This document shows, piece after piece, positions 1 through 12,576 of a stretch of DNA of 64,000 nucleotides (positions within the stretch are counted from its first letter, which is position 1; the number at the start of each line of letters is the position of its first letter). This DNA is from UBA11591 sp040220895 (lineage in GTDB: Bacteria; Bacteroidota; Bacteroidia; Flavobacteriales_E; Vicingaceae): assembly GCA_040220895.1 (NCBI GenBank), contig JAVJVY010000001.1:62001-126000 (forward strand), in the 5' to 3' direction. Made by a program: the position numbers and the translations under genes. The notes under the pieces are model-generated. The model saw only the letters and a list, made by a program, of their open reading frames with translations, had not been told where the DNA came from and ran no database searches.

Positions 1-1
1 T

Positions 2-406
2 GCCCTTTCTCAGCTTAGTCGATCGGTGGAAACCCGCGGAGGAGACAAAAAACCTCAACTTTCAGACCTGCGCGAATCTGGTGCCATCGAACAGGATGCA
101 GACATGGTTATATTCTTGCATAGACCTGAATACTACGGCTTAACCGAAGACGGGGACGGCAATTCGACTGTTGGAGTTGCCAATGTCATTATATCTAAAC
201 ACCGAAATGGAAAAGTGGGTGAAGTGCAACTGAAGTTCGTTCAAAATTTGGCGAAGTTCGGTAATCTCGACCGCGGTGACTATTCGGGTTTTGGCATGGA
301 TCAGTTCGGTAAATTGCCCGAAAATCGCGAATTCGACTCAGGTACAATGACATATCAGTCAAAACTGAACGACGATGACGACGATCCCGACGACACTCCC
401 TTCTAG
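2..406 (+). CDS. dnaB: Replicative DNA helicase DnaB, C-terminal fragment (5' end outside window)
   Basis: The frame is open from base 2 and reads ALSQLSRSVETRGG, the conserved stretch of the RecA-fold motor domain of the hexameric replicative helicase, which unwinds DNA at the fork. It continues with PQLSDLRESGAIEQDAD and MVIFLHRPEYYG, typical of the helicase core that contacts ssDNA and the neighbouring subunit's nucleotide. A later ISKHRNGKVGEVQLKF motif includes the arginine-finger region. The tail is acidic (DDDDDPDD), as is common in Bacteroidota DnaB. Only the last 134 codons are in the window; the N-terminal primase-binding domain and Walker A lie upstream. The GTG at 26 is internal and not a start. 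Confidence 0.95.
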   Translation, partial: ALSQLSRSVETRGGDKKPQLSDLRESGAIEQDADMVIFLHRPEYYGLTEDGDGNSTVGVANVIISKHRNGKVGEVQLKFVQNLAKFGNLDRGDYSGFGMDQFGKLPENREFDSGTMTYQSKLNDDDDDPDDTPF

Positions 407-448
407 GGCATAAAAATCTTTCCGAACTTTGTAAGGAAGACTTTATAA

Positions 449-1705
449 ATGCGACGATTTCTTTTACCCCTGCTTTTACTTATTTGCCTGAGATGCTTCT
501 CTTCGTATCTTTTGATCCCTATGGACGGCGGGCAAAAAAATCACCTCAAAGCATATGGCGTGGCATTTTGGGCATTGGAGCAAGAAGTGAGCGTGAGTTG
601 GTTGTTGAATTACCGCGGTGGAAGCTTTATGCTCAGGCAGCACCAACGAATTGAAAATGAGCTATTGGTTCGTGGAGTAAGCTATGAAGTGATTGCTGAC
701 GTGCGCTCCACAGCTATTTTACAGGAAATACAAAATCCTGAGGTGAACATGGACGAGGTAAAACTTGAAACCGTACCAAAGATTGCTGTCTACTCGCCCA
801 AAAATGCATTGCCCTGGGATGACGCAGTCACATTGGTTCTAACCTACGCAGAAATTCCTTACACGGTGATCTATGACGAAGAGATCATTCGAGGTGATCT
901 ACACCTATATGATTGGCTTCATTTGCATCACGAAGATTTCACTGGTCAATATGGAAAGTTTTACGGCCGGTATCGAAATTTTCCTTGGTATAAAGAACAG
1001 GTCCGGGTAAGTGAAGCCATGGCGGCCAAATTAGGATACAGTAAGGTTTCTAAATTGAAATTGGATGTTGCACTCAAGATCCAGGAATACGTTAGTGGAG
1101 GAGGCTTCATGTTTTCCATGTGCTCAGGTACCGATTCATATGACGTGGCGCTGGCTGCAAAGGAAATTGACATCTGCGAGGAAATGTTTGACGGCGATCC
1201 AGCTCAAGCGAATATGAATTCATCGCTTGATTTTACCGGGACTTTTGCCTTCGAAAACTTCAAGGTTAGCCAGAATCCGCTCGAACCAGAATTTTCAAAT
1301 ATTGATGCCACTCCGTCGCATGCTATGACGGCGGAACACATGGATCGATTCAGCTTATTCGAATTCTCTGCAAAATGGGATCCCGTTCCTACCATGTTAT
1401 GTCAGAATCACGAAAGCATCATTAAAGGTTTTATGGGCCTTACAACCGCATACAACAAGCAGTTTGTGAAACCGGGAACACTGATTTTGGGTGAAAACAA
1501 GTCATTGAATTCTGCTAAGTACATTCATGGAAAGTTTGGTCAGGGGACATGGACCTTTTACGGAGGCCATGATCCAGAAGATTACCAACACTTTGTAGGA
1601 GACCCTCCCACCGAACTCGAGCTATACCCGAATTCACCGGGGTACAGGCTTATTCTAAATAATGTGCTTTTCCCTGCCGCCAAGAAAAAGAAGCAGAAGA
1701 CTTAA
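449..1705 (+). CDS. Secreted protein of the Bacteroidota family often labelled 'asparagine synthetase B'
   Basis: 418 residues with an N-terminal hydrophobic signal (about residues 1-20) followed by LIPMDGGQKNHLKAYGVAFW. I recognise this as a conserved Bacteroidota family that databases often name asparagine synthetase B. The sequence does not support that name: there is no N-terminal catalytic Cys and no SGGxDS PP-loop. A GGGFMFSMCSGTDS segment (about residues 217-230) resembles the nucleophile elbow of class I amidotransferase or ThuA-like folds, which is inference only. The C-terminus has GGHDPEDYQH, then LILNNVLFPAAKKKKQKT, a basic tail. It lies 42 bp after dnaB and converges with the porin gene, their ends overlapping by 4 bp. 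Function unknown; probably periplasmic. Confidence 0.8.
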   Translation: MRRFLLPLLLLICLRCFSSYLLIPMDGGQKNHLKAYGVAFWALEQEVSVSWLLNYRGGSFMLRQHQRIENELLVRGVSYEVIADVRSTAILQEIQNPEVNMDEVKLETVPKIAVYSPKNALPWDDAVTLVLTYAEIPYTVIYDEEIIRGDLHLYDWLHLHHEDFTGQYGKFYGRYRNFPWYKEQVRVSEAMAAKLGYSKVSKLKLDVALKIQEYVSGGGFMFSMCSGTDSYDVALAAKEIDICEEMFDGDPAQANMNSSLDFTGTFAFENFKVSQNPLEPEFSNIDATPSHAMTAEHMDRFSLFEFSAKWDPVPTMLCQNHESIIKGFMGLTTAYNKQFVKPGTLILGENKSLNSAKYIHGKFGQGTWTFYGGHDPEDYQHFVGDPPTELELYPNSPGYRLILNNVLFPAAKKKKQKT

Positions 1706-3579
1706 TCCAACAGCGTCCACCTCAAACCAAACTTAAAGGCTCTGGGAGGATAGGGGTAATCGGGAATTCTGAAAAAATCGTTCCCAGCGAGCCCTTTGTT
1801 AAAGTGCTCCATCTTGAGAAAAAAGAAAGCCCGCTTTAGTTGGAGATTCAGAAACAGATCTACAAAAGGATACCCCCCCAATCTCGATCTATCTTGAATG
1901 TGAAATCTGTTCAGCGCTGGCATGTAGTCGTAACCATAATGGTAAGAATAGATAAACAAGTCGGCGCCCAGTTGGAATTTTAAAACGCCGTCAAAAACAG
2001 CAGATTGATAATAAAGGCATTCACGAGCTATAAATTGCGGAAGTGGCAGAATATCCCGGTTCGCAATGGCCTGGTAAGTAATATTATTGTCAAGGTGAAA
2101 TCGTTTCCATGATAACTTCTTCTGAAGGCCGGCAGAAATAAAAGAAATATCCCTTGAACTCTGATTGGGCAGCGCATCGAGTCCGTAGTAAATTAAATCA
2201 GAAATAGTTCCGGCACCTGCAGTCAAACGATATCCTAGGAAGGTATAAGCAAGCTGCGCATTCAACCGCCCTTCTTTCACAAATTCATTGCTCCAATAAA
2301 AGTTGTTCGATTGGTATTGCTGGTGACTGAACAAAGGTTCGAACAATTGATATTGAAATTCCAGGGACAAGTTTCTTCCACTACTGTCTGGAAAGGAACG
2401 ACAAAGTTTTGCCCCCAGCTCGACATCACCTGCCCTGTAACCACCTATTCCAAATTCTGCAGAAGCAATTAATCGATAGGAAGAAAGTGAAATGTCATTC
2501 ACTGCTCCCACCATTAGATTCTCGTACAAGGTATCAACGTAGCGTCGCTGATCATATCCTACCAACTCATGACGAGCAAAGAGCTTAATATTTTGATTGC
2601 CCGGTAATACGAAGAGATTGAGCTGATTGCTGAAAGTGACATGCACGATGGAATCGGTCGTGATCGAACTGTCATAAAAAATCGTTGAATATACATCGGT
2701 ATTAAGCCCTTCCAGTCCGGATTGAGGATTGAAATCACCGTCATCACGGAAATAGCGGTACCCTCCGACGTAGTTGATGTCATAACCTATACGCAAGGGA
2801 GATTTAATTACACCTGTTTCATCTTGAAATTTACTTCCGATCCCAAGAGATTGAGAGAAGTAAACCCCTTCTTCGCGCAGTGTGTTTTGGGCGTTACTGA
2901 GTCGGGAAGAACCTACGGTTTCCGGATTAGTAACAAGATCGAAGTTATTAAAACCCCCATTTTCATTAACTTCTTTATAGTTGTAATAGTAATGTGCTAA
3001 TGCAGCATACCTGTGATCATTACTGGTAAAATTGGTCGTTAAATTAAAGTGAGACCACCGATTTTCTACGTGATTAAAAAAGCCATCTGATGATCCCTTG
3101 TTCAAATAAATGGAGGCATTGAGGTTCCTTCCAAAATTACGGCTGTGTTCCAGGTCTATCATCTCTTCCTTTTTGGCACCCGATAAGTAATATATGGACG
3201 TATACGGCGGGTTATTTCGGAAATATTTAATGTTGTTGCCCTTGGTCAAGTACGGCTCGAATGCTGAATAGACACCTTGAGAAATGTCGGTTGAAGATGA
3301 AGGTTCTAATAGCGGACTGTAAATGGCCTGACCAGCATTGCTGGCTATCATATAAGGTATACGGCTATTCTCGAAGATATTCCGATGAACGTTGTCAAAT
3401 TCACTTCGAAACATAGGAGGTAGACTGTCATCAAGCAACTGGAAAGCTTGAAATTCATAGAAGTAGGTGGAATCCACTATGGCGGTGTCAGACGTTACAC
3501 TTTGCGCCGAAGTCAAGTTCGAAAGAAATAGAGAGATTATCGTTAAAGCAGCAAATCCCCCTGAATTCACCTTGGTCAT
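1702..3579 (-). CDS. Putative outer-membrane porin (Porin_10-like beta-barrel)
   Basis: 625 residues with a clear signal peptide (hydrophobic stretch about 8-25, ending SAQS). The mature part is rich in alternating aromatic and polar residues typical of beta strands, and there are no long hydrophobic helices, so it is an outer-membrane barrel. Length and pattern (SNDHRYAALAHYYYNYKEVNENGG near the middle, KFGLRWTLLD at the end) fit the Bacteroidota putative porin family. The ATG at 3579 lies about 20 bp downstream of the rRNA-operon terminator, so it needs its own promoter; a TATTTTCG sequence (3587-3594, minus strand) is a weak -7 candidate. Substrate cannot be told from sequence. Confidence 0.75.
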   Translation of the reverse strand: MTKVNSGGFAALTIISLFLSNLTSAQSVTSDTAIVDSTYFYEFQAFQLLDDSLPPMFRSEFDNVHRNIFENSRIPYMIASNAGQAIYSPLLEPSSSTDISQGVYSAFEPYLTKGNNIKYFRNNPPYTSIYYLSGAKKEEMIDLEHSRNFGRNLNASIYLNKGSSDGFFNHVENRWSHFNLTTNFTSNDHRYAALAHYYYNYKEVNENGGFNNFDLVTNPETVGSSRLSNAQNTLREEGVYFSQSLGIGSKFQDETGVIKSPLRIGYDINYVGGYRYFRDDGDFNPQSGLEGLNTDVYSTIFYDSSITTDSIVHVTFSNQLNLFVLPGNQNIKLFARHELVGYDQRRYVDTLYENLMVGAVNDISLSSYRLIASAEFGIGGYRAGDVELGAKLCRSFPDSSGRNLSLEFQYQLFEPLFSHQQYQSNNFYWSNEFVKEGRLNAQLAYTFLGYRLTAGAGTISDLIYYGLDALPNQSSRDISFISAGLQKKLSWKRFHLDNNITYQAIANRDILPLPQFIARECLYYQSAVFDGVLKFQLGADLFIYSYHYGYDYMPALNRFHIQDRSRLGGYPFVDLFLNLQLKRAFFFLKMEHFNKGLAGNDFFRIPDYPYPPRAFKFGLRWTLLD

Positions 3580-3599
3580 AATCGCACGAAAATAACAAT

Positions 3600-3646
3600 A
3601 AAAAAAGCCCCATCCATCCGTCGTATGACGGATAAACAGGGCTTTA
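3600..3646 (-). terminator. rRNA operon terminator
   Basis: Read on the minus strand just after the 5S gene: AAAGCCC, an inner ATCCGTC/GACGGAT arm, then GGGGCTTTTTTT. The outer arms pair and are followed by a T tract, a standard intrinsic terminator placed between 5S rRNA and the porin gene. Confidence 0.8.
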
Positions 3647-3647
3647 A

Positions 3648-3756
<109 letters not shown>

Positions 3757-3808
3757 GCCTTCGCCGACGTCCATTGTTGAACGTGACATGATTTTATTTG
3801 ACAAACCC

Positions 3809-3828
3809 GAAAGAAAATAGAATAGAAT
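3809..3828 (-). other. 3' arm of the 23S rRNA processing stem
   Basis: The 20-base sequence here is the exact reverse complement of 6734-6753 on the other side of 23S rRNA. In the transcript the two arms form a 20-bp duplex enclosing pre-23S rRNA, the type of stem cut by RNase III. Confidence 0.75.
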
Positions 3829-3842
3829 ACAGATTAGAAAGT

Positions 3843-6722
<2,880 letters not shown>

Positions 6723-6978
6723 TTATTTGAGTTATTCTATTCTATTTTCTTTCAAGATGTCAAAGAACTTTAACCCACCGTGAGGCGGATTTGACCAACT
6801 TTTGTTGAAATTAACCGTCGGTGGTCGCATTCAGTTGATCGTCGTGGAGTATATCGGAATCGCACCGATGTCAATTCATTGCTGAATCATACTGCCCCTT
6901 AAGTTGGGCAAACTCCTTATTTAAAGAACTAGTTCATCCGAAGATGAAACCTGATCGACCTGGGTAGATCAGGATTTT
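6723..6978 (-). other. 16S-23S spacer, tRNA-Ala to 23S part, with boxA-like element
   Basis: About 256 bases without a gene. It holds the 5' arm of the 23S processing stem (6734-6753) and, at 6760-6769, TCAAAGAACT (minus strand AGTTCTTTGA), a boxA-like antitermination element identical to the one in the 16S leader at 8911-8920. A variant, TTAAAGAACT, lies at 6921-6930. Nothing else recognisable. Confidence 0.6.
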
Positions 6979-7055
6979 TGGTGGAGAATAAGGGAGTCGA
7001 ACCCTTGACCTCCTGCTTGCAAAGCAGGCGCTCTAGCCAGCTGAGCTAATTCCCC
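6979..7055 (-). tRNA. tRNA-Ala (anticodon TGC)
   Basis: 77 nt including an encoded 3' CCA (TGG at 6979-6981 on the plus strand). Acceptor GGGGAAT pairs with ATTCTCC, D-arm GCTC-AGCTGG-TAGAGC, anticodon loop TTTGCAA giving TGC, and T-loop GGTTCGACTC. Its place in the 16S-23S spacer after tRNA-Ile is the usual arrangement. Confidence 0.95.
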
Positions 7056-7065
7056 ATACTTTTTG

Positions 7066-7139
7066 TAGTCCCGCGCAGACTTGAACTGCGGACCTCTACA
7101 TTATCAGTGTAGCGCTCTAACCAGCTGAGCTACGGGACT
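7066..7139 (-). tRNA. tRNA-Ile (anticodon GAT)
   Basis: 74 nt without CCA. Acceptor AGTCCCG pairs with CGGGACT, discriminator A; anticodon loop CTGATAA gives GAT; T-loop GTTCAAGTC. The genome follows with CAA rather than CCA, so the 3' end must be added by CCA transferase, unlike the neighbouring tRNA-Ala. Confidence 0.94.
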
Positions 7140-7223
7140 ATGTTTCTTAGTCTCCCTCCCCTATCCCGTAATAAAATGGAAATAGGAGTGCTACGGGACT
7201 GTTAAAGTCTGGGTAATAATGAA

Positions 7224-7247
7224 GAAAGGTAAAGAGGTTTAGAAAGC
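7224..7247 (-). other. 3' arm of the 16S rRNA processing stem
   Basis: GCTTTCTAAA-CCTCTTTA-CCTTTC (reverse complement of this stretch) matches, with a few gaps, the leader sequence GCTTTCTAAAGCCTCTTTA...CCTTTAC at 8870-8900, so the two sides of 16S pair imperfectly, as expected of the pre-16S RNase III stem. Confidence 0.55.
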
Positions 7248-7282
7248 AATCCATCTTTCGACGGAAATCTGAGAATCTACTC

Positions 7283-8808
<1,526 letters not shown>

Positions 8809-8971
8809 TAATTATGAATTGTTGATTGCTCATGATTCACTAGATTGAATTCAAATTGACTTGAATCCCGCTTTCTAAAGCCTCTTTATTTTACCTTTAC
8901 TTCAATATTTTCAAAGAACTCAGGGCCGTTAAAGACCCCTGTCTAGCTTTACGCTCTCAAAAATGAGGACG

Positions 8972-9001
8972 CAAAAGTAAACATATTTTTATCGTGGACA
9001 A
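8972..9001 (-). promoter_or_regulatory. rRNA promoter P2
   Basis: On the minus strand TTG (9001-8999), a 19-base spacer, then TACTTTTG (8979-8972). This fits the Bacteroidota primary-sigma form TTTG-N19-TAnnTTTG exactly in spacing. Predicted transcription start is near 8965, inside the leader. Confidence 0.75.
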
Positions 9002-9087
9002 CTCTTTCTGTTTATTTTTTAAAATAAAATATTTCAGTGTGAATGTCCTAAAGAACGTCTTGTATTTTCCCGCCTAAAACGGGGTGG

Positions 9088-9118
9088 CAAATGTACACCG
9101 AGATTTGTTACTGACAAA
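9088..9118 (-). promoter_or_regulatory. rRNA promoter P1
   Basis: On the minus strand TTTG (9118-9115), 19-base spacer, TACATTTG (9095-9088): a full match to the Bacteroidota promoter consensus. It lies 116 bp upstream of P2, giving a tandem arrangement like that of other rRNA operons. Confidence 0.8.
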
Positions 9119-9158
9119 GAACTTCTCCTTTTTTTTTATGAATTCTATTAAAAAAACT

Positions 9159-9872
9159 TCATGTTTCGATTCCTGCTACGGGAATAACCTTTCCATTGAA
9201 AAACTCAAATCCATTTTGAACAAAGTCAGCTATAAACTCGGCAATCCGATCGGCTTCCATTTTAGAAGTATAATCGGGAAAGGCCTGCCTGAGCATTTCT
9301 GTATTGGCTGAGCCAAGAGCCAGGCAATTGAATGATATGCGCTGTGCCTTGTACTCAAAGGCAAGGCATTCTGTCAAACTCGAGATCGCTGCTTTTGAAG
9401 AACTATACGAACTAAGGCCTGGGAATTTACTACTGCCTTGAAAGCCACCCATGCTTCCAATGTTTACAACATGAGGATGGTCTTGACTTTTTCTAAATAA
9501 GGGCATCAAGACTTGTATCAATTTGAAAGGCGCAAAGTAATTTACACACATCTGGCGTTCCATATCCTCTTTAGTAGTGGATTCAAATGGTTTATTGATC
9601 AATGATCCAGCGTTATTGATAAGGTAGGTTAGTGAACCGTAATCCCGGTTCACACGGGTAAAAACCTCGTCTTCAAAATCAGGTTTTTCCAGATCCAATT
9701 CGATAATATCTATACTGCGGTCAAATTTTGAGCGAATTTCAAGCTGTAGTGTTTCCAACGCCGGTTTTGACCGGGACAAGGCAATGATCTTCAATTCCCT
9801 ATTTCTTGCAAAAACGTTTACAAGTGCTTGACCTATACCCCCGGCGGCACCTGTTATAAGGACATTCGTCAT
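9159..9872 (-). CDS. Short-chain dehydrogenase/reductase (SDR)
   Basis: About 237 residues. A Rossmann NAD(P)-binding motif TGAAGGIG sits at the N-terminus, NNAG at about 85, and the catalytic Ser with YxxxK is seen in GSMGG...SSYSSSKAA. This is a classical SDR oxidoreductase, cytosolic, substrate unknown. I chose the ATG at 9872 (MTNVLITGAAGG) rather than the frame's first start at 9890, because it places the Rossmann motif where SDRs have it and because a -7-like TAGGTTTG (9895-9888) would overlap the longer start. It is divergent from the SPOR gene. Confidence 0.85.
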   Translation of the reverse strand: MTNVLITGAAGGIGQALVNVFARNRELKIIALSRSKPALETLQLEIRSKFDRSIDIIELDLEKPDFEDEVFTRVNRDYGSLTYLINNAGSLINKPFESTTKEDMERQMCVNYFAPFKLIQVLMPLFRKSQDHPHVVNIGSMGGFQGSSKFPGLSSYSSSKAAISSLTECLAFEYKAQRISFNCLALGSANTEMLRQAFPDYTSKMEADRIAEFIADFVQNGFEFFNGKVIPVAGIET

Positions 9873-9887
9873 CAGGTCGATTTTTAT

Positions 9888-9895
9888 CAAACCTA
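9888..9895 (-). promoter_or_regulatory. -7 element candidate for the SDR gene
   Basis: TAGGTTTG on the minus strand matches TAnnTTTG and lies 15 bp before the ATG at 9872. No TTG is present at the right -33 distance, so this is tentative. Confidence 0.35.
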
Positions 9896-9967
9896 CAAAA
9901 AACTGCCCTTGGAGCTTTCGACCATTCAGGATTATTATTTTATTTTAGTGGATTCACAAACGATGGC

Positions 9968-10936
9968 ATGACTTCAGGCAGCGACAAGGAAAAAAAACTA
10001 AAGGAGATTCAGGAAAGGCTAGCGGAAATCCAAGGTAAAACTTCGAATACCGTTTCTGCAAAAACGAAAACCGAAGCCACGGTGCAAGTTCCAGGAGAAA
10101 CACCCAAAAAGGAATCCGCTGTCACAAAAGTAAAGGAGCCTGATAAATTCAACCAAGCGAGTGCTCAAAAAAAACAAGCCCATGTCAGTCCTGATTTAGT
10201 TAAAAAGAAATCAGTCAAAACCACCGCCGTGCCATTAATACAGTCGGAATCTAAACCCGCCAAAGGGTGGACCGAAAATAAGGTGATTCAAGACGAAGAA
10301 CTAACAAAAAAGAATAAGAAAGAAACAGGCCAACCTGCATCCAACAAATCGAAAAAAATACTTTCGGTGGTCTCACTTTTAATAACGCTATTCATCTCCA
10401 GCTATATTATTTACACTTTCTTTCTTAAAAATGACGGGCGGCCTCCTGCTATTGTTGAAGCAAACCTACCTGTGATGCCAAATGACAAGGTTGCAGAAGA
10501 AGCACCGTTGCAGAAAGAGTTAAGCGACCCGACAGAATCCTCACCAGCTGGTAATTCCAATGCACCTTCTACAGAAACACCCGACTTATCAGAACGTGTC
10601 AACGAAGCTCGCAAGGAGCGTTCGGAAAAAATAAAAAGTGAATCATCAATGATCGAAACAAGTGCTATTCAATCGAATAAAAGTGCAGTACCCCGAGGCA
10701 TGATCATTAGTTATGTGTCAAACAGCGATGAAAATCAAGCCAAAAAAAATGTCGAATACCTTAAAAGCAAGGGATTTAAGGCACAGTATTACTATATGCC
10801 GGATAAGGATGCGGCCGCACCCGCATATTTTAAAGTTTTTATAGGCCCTTACAAGAACGAGTCCGAAGCCCTGATAGTTTTTAAAAAGGTGGTTGCTTTT
10901 AATGATAAAGCGTACATCTTAAAAATGGATCAATAA
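9968..10936 (+). CDS. SPOR domain membrane protein
   Basis: 322 residues. A charged, Lys/Glu-rich N-terminal cytosolic region (1-130) is followed by one transmembrane helix (about 131-153, ILSVVSLLITLFISSYIIY) and a low-complexity periplasmic linker. The last 95 residues, with GMIISYVSNSDENQAKKNVEYLKS and FKVFIGPYKNESEA, have the SPOR pattern, a domain that binds denuded glycan strands of septal peptidoglycan. A role at the division site is the family-based expectation. It is the only plus-strand gene between SDR and ComEC and overlaps the ComEC end by 7 bp. Confidence 0.8.
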   Translation: MTSGSDKEKKLKEIQERLAEIQGKTSNTVSAKTKTEATVQVPGETPKKESAVTKVKEPDKFNQASAQKKQAHVSPDLVKKKSVKTTAVPLIQSESKPAKGWTENKVIQDEELTKKNKKETGQPASNKSKKILSVVSLLITLFISSYIIYTFFLKNDGRPPAIVEANLPVMPNDKVAEEAPLQKELSDPTESSPAGNSNAPSTETPDLSERVNEARKERSEKIKSESSMIETSAIQSNKSAVPRGMIISYVSNSDENQAKKNVEYLKSKGFKAQYYYMPDKDAAAPAYFKVFIGPYKNESEALIVFKKVVAFNDKAYILKMDQ

Positions 10937-12492
10937 AACTCCAGAATAAACAAACTCATCACTACCACAATTTGCACCAGTCTAAGACTGTTTTTTTCTG
11001 GATGGTAGATTAAGTTTAATAGGGCGATTAATACGGCATACATACAAATGACTTCTCCTGCATTTAATTCTACCTCGATAGCAGAAAAAGGGAGAGTCGA
11101 AATACCATTGATGACTGATAAAAAATGCCCGATAAGAGAGTCAAGAGCAATTGCGATTTCATGAATACCAATCATTTCGGAATTAAAAAATGATAAAAAC
11201 AATCCGGTCCCAAGTAGCAAAGCGGCAATCGGCATAGCAACGATATTGCCAAGAAGAAAGTAAGTTGGGAACATACCAAAGTTGTGAGAAGCGATAGGAA
11301 ATGTACAGATTTGAGCAGCAAGTGAAAGCGAAATTAATGACCATAGGTATTTTAAAATTTTTGAGGAGGGATTAAAAATGGAGCGCAAGATGGGATAGGC
11401 AAGAAGAATGCCGCAAACGGCTATATATGACAATTGAAAACCAAGGTCCCAAAGAAGGTCAGGGTCTAGGCTGAGCGCCAAGAAGGCGGACAAACACAAC
11501 AAACTCAGGCCGTGGGATCGTCGCTTCAATTTTAAAGACAAAAGATAAAAGGAAAGCATTAATGATGCTCTTACGACGGAAGCCGAAAAGCCGGTAATTC
11601 CCGCGTAAATCCACACGGCAATCACAGAGATTCCAAGAACGTTGAATGAATATCGGAATATGTATTGCATTATATCCAGAATACCCTTAATAAAAAGGAA
11701 TACAATACCAACATGCAAGCCCGAAACTGCCAATAGATGCATTATACCGCTTCGTGCAAAGGCCTCCTTCATCTCTGTTCCCAATGCACTTTTATTCCCC
11801 AAAACCAGGGCTTTGAGAAGGGCCTTACTTTCCAGTGTAAATTCGTCCTTGTCTAATCCTTTATCCAGTCTGGCTTGATGGTCCTCGATGTTAAGAAATG
11901 GCGGTTCACGGCTCTTAAGAAGTAACAATGATTTGTTACTTGCAAGAAACGATTGGAAATAAATGCAGCGACGTGCCCAATATTTTTCCCAATTGAACTC
12001 GTCAGTAGGATTGCTTTTTATTCGGCTCAAGGACAGACTCGCTGAATACGTACTACCAGCCACAAATAACGAGTCTCTTTTCGGGTAAAATATCAATATT
12101 CGATGGGGTAATTCAAGCGGGTTCTCTCCATCCACAAATCCCAGCAAACTGACCATTATTCTGTTGGATTTACTCCCTTGCTTGACGTTTTCCACCCTGA
12201 AAATAACAGCGGCTTCTTCTGAAGTGAAGGACAGAATGTCGTCTTGACTCAAATTTCGCGACCTGTTTTGCAAGTCTGTTCCAAATAACACAAAGGCCAG
12301 GGACAAAAGAATAAATGATCGCTTTGAATTAGATGATAATTCCACAATCAGCAGATTTAGCAAACAAATAGAGAAATAAATGGGCGGAAGGGTAAAAATT
12401 AACGATTGATTCTGGGGCATGAATTCCCCTATTAGAATGCCCGCTATGAGCGAAGGAAGAAAGTAAATCAACTTTGAAACGGGAGTTGTCAA
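10930..12492 (-). CDS. comEC: ComEC/Rec2-family competence membrane protein, short form
   Basis: 520 residues, polytopic. An N-terminal hydrophobic part with an OB-like soluble segment (about 80-200) precedes the Competence domain, recognisable by LLKALVLGNKSALG and FARSGIMHLLAVSGLHVGIV. ComEC forms the inner-membrane channel for DNA uptake. The C-terminal metallo-beta-lactamase-like domain of Bacillus ComEC is absent; a stop follows the last membrane helices, which is common in Bacteroidota. The first codon at 12492 is TTG and no ATG lies nearby, so the exact start is uncertain. Divergent from the lipoprotein operon at 12577. Confidence 0.85.
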   Translation of the reverse strand: MTTPVSKLIYFLPSLIAGILIGEFMPQNQSLIFTLPPIYFSICLLNLLIVELSSNSKRSFILLSLAFVLFGTDLQNRSRNLSQDDILSFTSEEAAVIFRVENVKQGSKSNRIMVSLLGFVDGENPLELPHRILIFYPKRDSLFVAGSTYSASLSLSRIKSNPTDEFNWEKYWARRCIYFQSFLASNKSLLLLKSREPPFLNIEDHQARLDKGLDKDEFTLESKALLKALVLGNKSALGTEMKEAFARSGIMHLLAVSGLHVGIVFLFIKGILDIMQYIFRYSFNVLGISVIAVWIYAGITGFSASVVRASLMLSFYLLSLKLKRRSHGLSLLCLSAFLALSLDPDLLWDLGFQLSYIAVCGILLAYPILRSIFNPSSKILKYLWSLISLSLAAQICTFPIASHNFGMFPTYFLLGNIVAMPIAALLLGTGLFLSFFNSEMIGIHEIAIALDSLIGHFLSVINGISTLPFSAIEVELNAGEVICMYAVLIALLNLIYHPEKNSLRLVQIVVVMSLFILEFY

Positions 12493-12524
12493 ATACCCTG
12501 ATATCTAAGAAGGCGCACCCTATA

Positions 12525-12555
12525 TTGAAACCTAAGCGCAGAATTCGTAATTTTA
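12525..12555 (+). promoter_or_regulatory. Promoter candidate for the 12.6-21.4 kb operon
   Basis: TTG (12525-12527), 20-base spacer, TAATTTTA (12548-12555), close to TTTG-N19-TAnnTTTG, 21 bp before the ATG at 12577. It is the only plausible promoter upstream of the seven tightly packed genes. Confidence 0.4.
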
Positions 12556-12576
12556 ACGTAAGATATTTAAAGAGGG

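Larger units (their letters stand above)
8809..9158 (-). promoter_or_regulatory. rRNA operon leader and promoter region
   Basis: A 350-base gene-free stretch. From 16S outward it holds the 5' arm of the 16S processing stem (8870-8900), a boxA-like TCAAAGAACT (8911-8920, AGTTCTTTGA on the transcript), promoter P2 (8972-9001), an AT-rich tract at about 9009-9035 and promoter P1 (9088-9118). No convincing coding frame is present. Confidence 0.75.

Noticed and set aside
9084..9311. Plus-strand frame of 75 codons starting in the rRNA promoter region
   Set aside because: It runs antisense into the SDR gene and overlaps promoter P1; no homology or start signal.
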